Assembly: GCA_030668545.1 (NCBI GenBank)
Contig: DAOUTT010000033.1
Span: 1 to 11,312 of the forward strand
Length of the DNA: 11,312 nt
Direction of reading: 5' to 3'
DNA from: Anaerolineales bacterium
GTDB taxonomy: Bacteria > Chloroflexota > Anaerolineae > Anaerolineales > E44-bin32
Positions within the stretch are counted from its first letter, which is position 1. Each line of letters begins with the position of its first letter. The notes below the pieces were generated by a model. The model had not been told where the DNA came from. It ran no database searches and saw only the letters and a program-made list of their open reading frames with translations. The position numbers were made by a program, and so were the translations under genes. Positions 6,386 through 11,312 of this stretch are shown here, piece by piece.

Positions 6386-7330
6386 TCAATCGCGCATATA
6401 GGCGATGAACACATCTTCCAGGGATGGCTCGATTACTGCCATCCGTCCCGATTCAATTTCTGACTGCTTAAGCTCCAGGGCCAGCGCATCCTGCAGCGAT
6501 TCGACTCCCTCGGCGATGACATGCACGAGCGATCCATAAAGCTCCACCGATTCGAGAGGCAGCCGCCCCTCAATTTTTGCAGCGCGTAAAACTTTCACCG
6601 CCCTCGCGCTGTCAGAGGACACGATCTCGAGCACCTGGCCATGCATTCCTTGGTTTCGCATTTCGTCCGGCGAGCCGCTGGCGATGATCTGCCCCCTCTG
6701 TAAAAGCGCCAATCGATGACAGTGTTCTGCTTCATCCATGTAATGAGTCGTTACGAAGACCGTCACGCCATCGGCGACAAGCTGATAAAGCAGTTCCCAG
6801 AAATCCCGTCTCGAAAGCGGATCTACTCCGGCCGTGGGCTCATCCAGGAAAAGCACCTCCGGTTCGTGCAGGATGGCTGCACCTAGCGCTAAGCGCTGGC
6901 GCCACCCACCGGACAGCTCATGCGTACGCACATTTTCCCGACCCTCGAGTCCGGCCATCTGCAGAGCCCGGTCGATCTGTTGGTTCAGCTCCTTGTTGCT
7001 CAGACCATAGGCCGTGCCGTAGAACCGAAGATTTTGCAGGACCGTCAGGTCGTTATACAAACTGAAGCGCTGCGACATGTAGCCTACGCGGCCGCGAATC
7101 GCCTCGGGTTGCTCAAGTACGGGCACGCCCAGGACCTCAACATTTCCGCTCGTGGGTGTAAGTAAACCGAGCATCATACGTATCGTCGTAGTTTTACCAG
7201 ATCCATTGGGTCCCAGAAAGCCGAAGATCTCGCCCGGATGGACAGCGAAGCTGACCTCGTCGACGGCAGTGAATTCACCGAAGCGTTTGACCAAGTTTTC
7301 GGTAACAATCGTTGTTCTTTCAGTTGTCAT
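6386..7330 (-). CDS. ABC transporter ATP-binding protein B (like C-terminal half of YbhF)
   Basis: The 314-residue ATPase has every canonical motif: Walker A GPNGSGKT (40-47), Q-loop Q87 in YMSQRFSLY, signature LSGGW (139-143), Walker B VLFLDEP with D163 and E164, D-loop GVD and H-loop H196 in TTHYMDEAEH. The sequence YMSQRFSLYNDLTVLQNLRF is typical of the ABC-2 / drug-type exporters and close to the C-terminal domain of E. coli YbhF. The last 90 residues form the usual regulatory tail ending EPSLEDVFIAYMRD. It lies 15 bases after permease 2 and should pair with ATPase A. It supplies the catalytic Glu and His for one ATP site and the signature for the other. The Shine-Dalgarno site (GGGAAG) is rather far from the ATG. 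Confidence 0.9.
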   Translation of the reverse strand: MTTERTTIVTENLVKRFGEFTAVDEVSFAVHPGEIFGFLGPNGSGKTTTIRMMLGLLTPTSGNVEVLGVPVLEQPEAIRGRVGYMSQRFSLYNDLTVLQNLRFYGTAYGLSNKELNQQIDRALQMAGLEGRENVRTHELSGGWRQRLALGAAILHEPEVLFLDEPTAGVDPLSRRDFWELLYQLVADGVTVFVTTHYMDEAEHCHRLALLQRGQIIASGSPDEMRNQGMHGQVLEIVSSDSARAVKVLRAAKIEGRLPLESVELYGSLVHVIAEGVESLQDALALELKQSEIESGRMAVIEPSLEDVFIAYMRD

Positions 7331-7345
7331 ATGGTCATTTCTTCC

Positions 7346-8479
7346 CTAACTTAAAGACCGGCGGACAAAGCGCATCGAAAAGCCGCCGATGAACAACCCC
7401 AGAACGATCAGGGCAAGCACATGCGGCCAGAGGATTTCCATACCTGCCCCTTTCAATAAAATCCCGCGCACGATCTCCAGAAAGTGGTGAGCCGGGATGA
7501 AATTTGCCACCCACTGTATCACCTGCGGCATCGATTCGACCGGCGCCGCGTACCCTGTAAACATAAAATCGGCCATACCCACCATCAGGACCAACAGGAA
7601 AGCCTGGTGCTGCGTCTTGGCCATAACTGAGATCATCAATCCCTTGCTTAATTCGACCAAAATATACACAAGTGCCAATACAAGCAATAAAGCGAGTGAG
7701 CCGCGCACAGGAACACCAAACGCCCAATGTGTGAGTCCGAGCATGAGGACGAAATCGATAAAGCCCACCAAAACCACGGGGATGGATTTGCCAATGACGA
7801 GCTCCAGTGTGGAGAAGGGCATGACGAGCAAGTGTTCCAACGTGCCGAGTTCTCGTTCTCTGGTAAAGGAAAGTGCAGCAAAAAGAAGCACGGTGAATTC
7901 CAACATCAACCCCAGTTCGGCCGGTATTGTGTATAGCGCTTCACTTAACGATTCGTTGAACCACACACGTAGGCTGGGGATGAACCCCTCGAATTCCTCC
8001 GCTTGTAACCCGAGTCGTTGGACGAGTATCTGGTCCCCCATCTCGCGCGTGACCCCCTCGATGGCTCGTAAAGCAGCCGTCGCCGGGATGCTCTCTGCTC
8101 CGTTTAACAGAACTGCCACGGTTGGACGTCCTGCGGGTGAATTCAACTCGCTCGAGAAATCCGGGGGGATAATTACCGCTGCGCTTATTTGGCCCAGCCT
8201 GAGCGCGGCTTCAATCGCGGCGTCGTCGTACACCTCCGCTTCCATGTTAAAGATCTCGGTGTTCTCCAGGCTGACGACGAACCTCCGACTTGCCGCACTG
8301 CGGTCGTGATCTAAGACCATAAGGGGTAGATTGGATATAGGGCGAGAAGTTGCCCAACCGATGAGCAAGAGCTCAAGCGCTCCGCCGAGAATCATGAAGG
8401 CCGGCAGCCACCAGTCAGAGCGTAGATGGATGAATTCCTTAATCGATAAGGACCATATCCTCCGCCACGTGGCCATCAT
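7346..8479 (-). CDS. ABC-2 type permease 2 (YbhR-like)
   Basis: The 377-residue membrane protein has the ABC-2 layout: TM1 at about 25-43, a large extracytoplasmic domain (44-182) beginning ISNLPLMVLDHDRSAASRRF, then five helices at about 184-204, 231-252, 259-284, 290-312 and 350-371. The coupling motif SFTRERELGTLEHLLVMPFS (204-223) contacts the ATPase. AAPVESMPQVIQWV and FIPAHHFLEIVRGILLKG near the end are typical of the YbhR/YhhJ group. It begins 2 bases after the stop of permease 1 (two ATGs in tandem; the first is taken) and has exactly the same length, so the two are clearly an old duplicated pair forming a heterodimer. Confidence 0.9.
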   Translation of the reverse strand: MMATWRRIWSLSIKEFIHLRSDWWLPAFMILGGALELLLIGWATSRPISNLPLMVLDHDRSAASRRFVVSLENTEIFNMEAEVYDDAAIEAALRLGQISAAVIIPPDFSSELNSPAGRPTVAVLLNGAESIPATAALRAIEGVTREMGDQILVQRLGLQAEEFEGFIPSLRVWFNESLSEALYTIPAELGLMLEFTVLLFAALSFTRERELGTLEHLLVMPFSTLELVIGKSIPVVLVGFIDFVLMLGLTHWAFGVPVRGSLALLLVLALVYILVELSKGLMISVMAKTQHQAFLLVLMVGMADFMFTGYAAPVESMPQVIQWVANFIPAHHFLEIVRGILLKGAGMEILWPHVLALIVLGLFIGGFSMRFVRRSLS

Positions 8480-8481
8480 GA

Positions 8482-9615
8482 TTACCCCAACCTCTTCCGG
8501 AAGAACAGTCCGGCGATAGCCAGAAATATGACTCCGAGCCCGGCCAACATCACACCGTAAGGCCAGAGTACTTCCAAGCCCACGCCTGTCAGGAAGACGC
8601 CCCGGGTGATGATCGCGTAATGCGTACCCGGCAGCGCCAGCGCCTCCATCCGCATCACCTCAGGCATCGAGGCGATCGGAAAGAAGATCCCCGTCATGAA
8701 GAATCCGGGAAAGAAGATTAAGAGAAAGGAGAGAGCCAAAGCGGCAGGCTGGGTTTTCATGAAAACGCCGATGATGAGTCCCATGCCCAAGATCGCGAAC
8801 AAAAAGACAGCTGAGAGCAGGAAGAAAACGATAAAGTTTCCGTTGAAGGGTATCCTGAACAAGAGCATCGCCAGAAGCGGTATGATGATCACGTTCACCA
8901 ACCCCACAAGTATGTATGGGATCATCTTCCCGAGCAGCAGTTCAGCGCGTGTGATAGGTGTGGCCATCAACTGCTCAAGCGTGCCATGCTCACGTTCATG
9001 GGCGAGGGTCAGAGCGACGGATAGGGCCGGGAATCCCAGCACCATCGATATCAACCCCGGGATCATATCGACACGGGGCTTTAAGCTGGGGTTGTACCAG
9101 GCTCGAACACGCAGGTCGATAGGCTGCGATATCCCCTGAGTTACCCCCAATGCGCCCATTTGAGCCGAGAGCGCCTGATTCAGGAATTCCTCCGCACGCC
9201 AGCCGACGTGCTCCACTGCAAAGGCGCCGCTCTGTGGTTCAGTGCCATCGATGATGATCTGCAGCGGCATGCCGCGCAGGGAGCGAATATCACGCGCGAA
9301 ACCAGGTGCCAGAATCAGGGCTACCTTGATCTCACCACGCATCAGGAGCGTCTCAATCTCCTCCAGCGAGCTCACTTGAGCGTAAAGATCGAGATCATCA
9401 CCTGCCGTGATTTGCTGGACGAAATTTCGAGAAGTCGGACTGCGGTCATAGTCCAGCACAGCGATTGGAACGTGCTGAATGTCCACCGTCAACGCATAGG
9501 CCATCAGCAGCATCATCGCGGTCGGGGCAAGCAGGACCAACACAAAGGTCGAGCGGTCGCGCAGGATGTGCTGGATCTCCTTACGGACAACAGCGAAAAT
9601 ATGCCTGAGGGACAT
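8482..9615 (-). CDS. ABC-2 type permease 1 (YbhS-like)
   Basis: The 377-residue permease starts MSLRHIFAVVRKEIQHILRD, a typical cytoplasmic N-terminal helix before TM1 (about 22-43). An extracytoplasmic domain (44-182) begins HVPIAVLDYDRSPTSRNFVQ, and five further helices follow. The coupling motif AHEREHGTLEQLMATPITRA (205-224) is clear. FFPIASMPEVMR and LPGTHYAIITRGVFLTG match the YbhS group. The ATG at 9613-9615 is preferred: it stands one base after the stop of ATPase A and has GGAGA upstream. An in-frame ATG at 9640-9642 would add nine residues, lacks a ribosome site and overlaps ATPase A. The chosen start gives the same length as permease 2. Confidence 0.88.
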   Translation of the reverse strand: MSLRHIFAVVRKEIQHILRDRSTFVLVLLAPTAMMLLMAYALTVDIQHVPIAVLDYDRSPTSRNFVQQITAGDDLDLYAQVSSLEEIETLLMRGEIKVALILAPGFARDIRSLRGMPLQIIIDGTEPQSGAFAVEHVGWRAEEFLNQALSAQMGALGVTQGISQPIDLRVRAWYNPSLKPRVDMIPGLISMVLGFPALSVALTLAHEREHGTLEQLMATPITRAELLLGKMIPYILVGLVNVIIIPLLAMLLFRIPFNGNFIVFFLLSAVFLFAILGMGLIIGVFMKTQPAALALSFLLIFFPGFFMTGIFFPIASMPEVMRMEALALPGTHYAIITRGVFLTGVGLEVLWPYGVMLAGLGVIFLAIAGLFFRKRLG

Positions 9616-9616
9616 C

Positions 9617-10615
9617 TTATGGTTTCTCCGGGGCATCTTCATGCGCCGCCAACCCGCGGATTAAGGAGATGAAAGCTTCTTCCATGCGCGCTGGAGCCGG
9701 GCGGATTTCCTTGATACCAACCCCGTTTTCCTTCAGAGCTAACTCAATTTCTGGGATTCTCACCTCGGCCGAGTCAACCAGTAAATGGATCGATTCTCCA
9801 TAGGATTGCGTTTCGAGAATGCCTGGCAGCTCCCCCAACACGACTCGCGCGGCCTGCCAATCATCAGGCCGGACGTGGACGACTTCCCCCTCTAATTGAT
9901 CTCTAATCGCTTCCGGGCTGTCGCACACGACCATGCGCCCTTCATACATCAAACCCACCCGTGAGCAGCGGTCTGCTTCATCCATGTAGGGTGTGCTAAC
10001 GATTACGGTCGTCCTATTGTCATAAAGTTCCGCGAGGATATCCCAGAACTCACGCCGCGAGATCGGATCAACGCCAGTTGTCGGCTCATCAAGAATAAGT
10101 ATCTCGTGTTCGTGGATCAGCGTGCTCGCCAGCGCCAACATTTTCTGCATACCACCCGAGAGGTGGTCCGCCCGGCGATTTCTAAAAGGGGACAGAGCTG
10201 CGAATTCCAACAAGTGCTCACTGCGCAAGGCAAAATCTTCCGCTGCAACGTCGAATAGCTCTGAGAAAAACCGCAGGTTCTCCAGGACGGTGAGCTCGCT
10301 GTACAGGCTGAACTCCTGGGCCATATAACCGATATGGCGTTTGATCTCCTCCGGCTGCGTGGCCAGGTCGAACCCTGCCAGGCTCCCGCTTCCCGAGGTG
10401 ATCTTGAGCAGACCCGTCAGGAGACGCAGCGTCGTCGTTTTCCCTGCACCATCGGGTCCCACGAGACCGAAGAGCTCCCCTCGCCGAATCGATAGATCCA
10501 ACGAATCAACCGCCAGCGTCTCATTAAACTCGCGAGTCAAGCCCTGAGTCTCGATGATGATCTGCTCGTTTGAGTTCACCGTTGGTATCAATTCTTCGCT
10601 TTGCGAATCACCCAT
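9617..10615 (-). CDS. ABC transporter ATP-binding protein A with non-canonical H-loop (like N-terminal half of YbhF)
   Basis: The 332-residue ATPase has Walker A GPDGAGKT (53-60), Q100 in YMAQEFSLY, signature LSGGM (152-156), Walker B ILILDEP with D176 and E177, and D-loop GVD. At the H-loop it reads VSTPYMDEADRC: Pro209 (codon CCC at 9989-9991) replaces the conserved His. The GPDGAGKT loop and non-His switch recall the N-terminal domain of E. coli YbhF, which as I remember it has STSYLDEAE. This subunit therefore probably forms a weak or structural ATP site beside the catalytic site of ATPase B. The regulatory tail ends ARMEEAFISLIRGL. Its ATG lies 28 bases inside the upstream membrane-protein gene with little Shine-Dalgarno match, suggesting translational coupling; a start a few codons later is possible. 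Confidence 0.9.
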   Translation of the reverse strand: MGDSQSEELIPTVNSNEQIIIETQGLTREFNETLAVDSLDLSIRRGELFGLVGPDGAGKTTTLRLLTGLLKITSGSGSLAGFDLATQPEEIKRHIGYMAQEFSLYSELTVLENLRFFSELFDVAAEDFALRSEHLLEFAALSPFRNRRADHLSGGMQKMLALASTLIHEHEILILDEPTTGVDPISRREFWDILAELYDNRTTVIVSTPYMDEADRCSRVGLMYEGRMVVCDSPEAIRDQLEGEVVHVRPDDWQAARVVLGELPGILETQSYGESIHLLVDSAEVRIPEIELALKENGVGIKEIRPAPARMEEAFISLIRGLAAHEDAPEKP

Positions 10616-10857
10616 AAGACGGCCAGCGCAACCAATGGGGGTTCTATCAAAATGCCAATGTACTTCAGGGTATCGCTGAAACCCATTGCGGGAATCACAT
10701 ACCAGTCGAGCAAGCCGGTCACAACCGTAGCGATTACCGCGGCGATATAATCCCCGCGCACGCCTATCGGGCGGTCATCCTTCCAGATCACACCGGCGAG
10801 TGCGCCGATGAGCAGACCCACCACGACCATTGCCGCCACCACAAGTAAGATTTCCAT
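10588..10857 (-). CDS. Small three-helix membrane protein, function unknown
   Basis: The 89-residue protein has hydrophobic segments at about 3-23, 35-57 and 66-84, joined by a charged loop (WKDDRPIGVRGDY, 25-37), and ends in basic RKAKN. I do not recognise the family with certainty. Size and Gly/Ala-rich helices recall small GlsB/YeaQ-like membrane proteins, but motif agreement is poor. AGGAGG seven bases before the ATG is one of the best ribosome sites here, and the gene end overlaps the start of ATPase A by 28 bases. It is probably the first gene of the exporter operon. A role as exporter accessory subunit is inference from position only. Confidence 0.7.
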   Translation of the reverse strand: MEILLVVAAMVVVGLLIGALAGVIWKDDRPIGVRGDYIAAVIATVVTGLLDWYVIPAMGFSDTLKYIGILIEPPLVALAVLWVIRKAKN

Positions 10858-10910
10858 TTCAACGCCTCCTTTTGAGGGTAAACAAGATCGATGCTTGATA
10901 AGTAATTTTT

Positions 10911-10928
10911 AATTCGAGTCGAATAATT
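10911..10928. promoter_or_regulatory. Palindrome, possible operator of the exporter operon
   Basis: TTCGA-G-TCGAA (10913-10923) is a perfect 11-base palindrome inside an AT-rich setting, lightly extended by flanking AATT. It lies in the only sizeable spacer (74 bases) upstream of the exporter genes, where a promoter would be expected. I could not find a good -35/-10 pair; TATCAA is a weak -10 candidate. Binding by a regulator is a guess, and no regulator gene is in the window. Confidence 0.3.
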
Positions 10929-10931
10929 ACC

Positions 10932-11312
10932 TCACTCATTTTGTCCTGCAGAAACAGCACGCACGCGGACCATCGGAACGCACCGCCCTAGCTCTCGATA
11001 GTCTGCTTCAGAGGGCTCTATCCGATAGCCCATGACGCGGGCGAGCTGCATCAATGCTGCCGGATGCCGCCGCCCATAATCGAGCATAGCGAGCTCTGCA
11101 TCATCCAACGAAAGCCGCTCGGCAACAGCAGGAAATGATCTGCGCTTAAAGCGCACGTTCACATTGGGGTCGTTCCCAATATTGAGCAGCCAATCGGATT
11201 TTTCACCCCAGCCTGAGGCGAGGTAAAAGGCGTCATTTTTCGCATCCCTTCGGACCACTTCGAGGACAACATTACGTTGTTTACCGGTTACACGCCCAAT
11301 GTGTGTGAGCAT
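10932..11312 (-). CDS. F420/deazaflavin-dependent nitroreductase-family protein, C-terminal part
   Basis: This 126-residue piece matches the Ddn-like family of split beta-barrel flavoproteins, which use the deazaflavin F420 to reduce quinones or nitro compounds. The core LTHIGRVTGKQRNVVLEVV (2-20) corresponds to the family block LLTxxGRxSGxxRxxxL. ASGWGEKSDWLLNIGNDPNV (32-51) and NVRFKRRSFPAVAERL (52-67) match the cofactor-binding loop and the next strands. The Met at the window edge is probably internal, since the family has about 20-40 more residues before this block; the gene runs off the end at 11312. It is followed after 74 bases by the exporter genes on the same strand. Whether it belongs to the same transcript is unclear. 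Use of F420 rather than FMN is inferred from the family, not seen directly. Confidence 0.8.
   Translation of the reverse strand: MLTHIGRVTGKQRNVVLEVVRRDAKNDAFYLASGWGEKSDWLLNIGNDPNVNVRFKRRSFPAVAERLSLDDAELAMLDYGRRHPAALMQLARVMGYRIEPSEADYRELGRCVPMVRVRAVSAGQNE

Noticed and set aside
7497..8309. Long plus-strand open frame opposite permease 2.
   Set aside because: Ser/Thr/Asn-rich translation without motifs; it is the antisense shadow of a clear membrane protein gene. The same applies to the long plus-strand frames opposite permease 1 and the peptidase.

Overview
The window looks like chromosomal DNA from a bacterium of the Chloroflexota (Anaerolineae-like). This is an inference from gene content only: a YugP-type membrane zinc peptidase, a GH3-type adenylating enzyme, a LiaF-like membrane protein, an F420-type flavoprotein relative and a YbhFSR-like exporter. 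I see no phage, transposon, CRISPR array or plasmid gene. Most genes are on the minus strand; only the GH3-family gene is on the plus strand.

Region 1 (1-2398, minus) reads in transcription order: a LURP-one/YxjI-like protein, the wreck of a SulP anion transporter that has lost nearly all its membrane domain, a zinc metallopeptidase with a SHOCT-like module inserted near its N-terminus, and the N-terminal part of an apparently intact second SulP transporter that leaves the window at base 1. Close spacing suggests one transcription unit in which one of two SulP paralogues has decayed.

Region 2 (2399-3063) is a 665-base divergent spacer. It holds tRNA-Val(GAC) on the minus strand with a good promoter, directly followed by a stretch resembling the 3' two thirds of a 5S rRNA without its 5' arm. 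It also contains two inverted repeats.

Region 3 (3064-4683) is a short GH3-family enzyme (plus), convergent with a four-helix membrane protein (minus). A 223-base spacer without a clear gene follows (4684-4906).

Region 4 (4907-11312, minus) is an exporter operon. It starts with a partial F420/deazaflavin-type oxidoreductase. After a 74-base spacer containing a palindrome come a small membrane protein, ABC ATPase A, permease 1, permease 2, ABC ATPase B and a HlyD/YbhG-like lipoprotein adaptor. ATPases A and B resemble the N- and C-terminal halves of the fused E. coli protein YbhF. They are separate genes here, and only A lacks the H-loop histidine. Together the five genes predict an asymmetric ABC-2 exporter with a long coiled-coil adaptor. 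Its substrate cannot be read from the sequence.

I did not find a convincing wholly new system. The best leads are the split, asymmetric ABC exporter, the SHOCT-peptidase fusion, the C-terminally short GH3 enzyme and the tRNA/5S-like junction.
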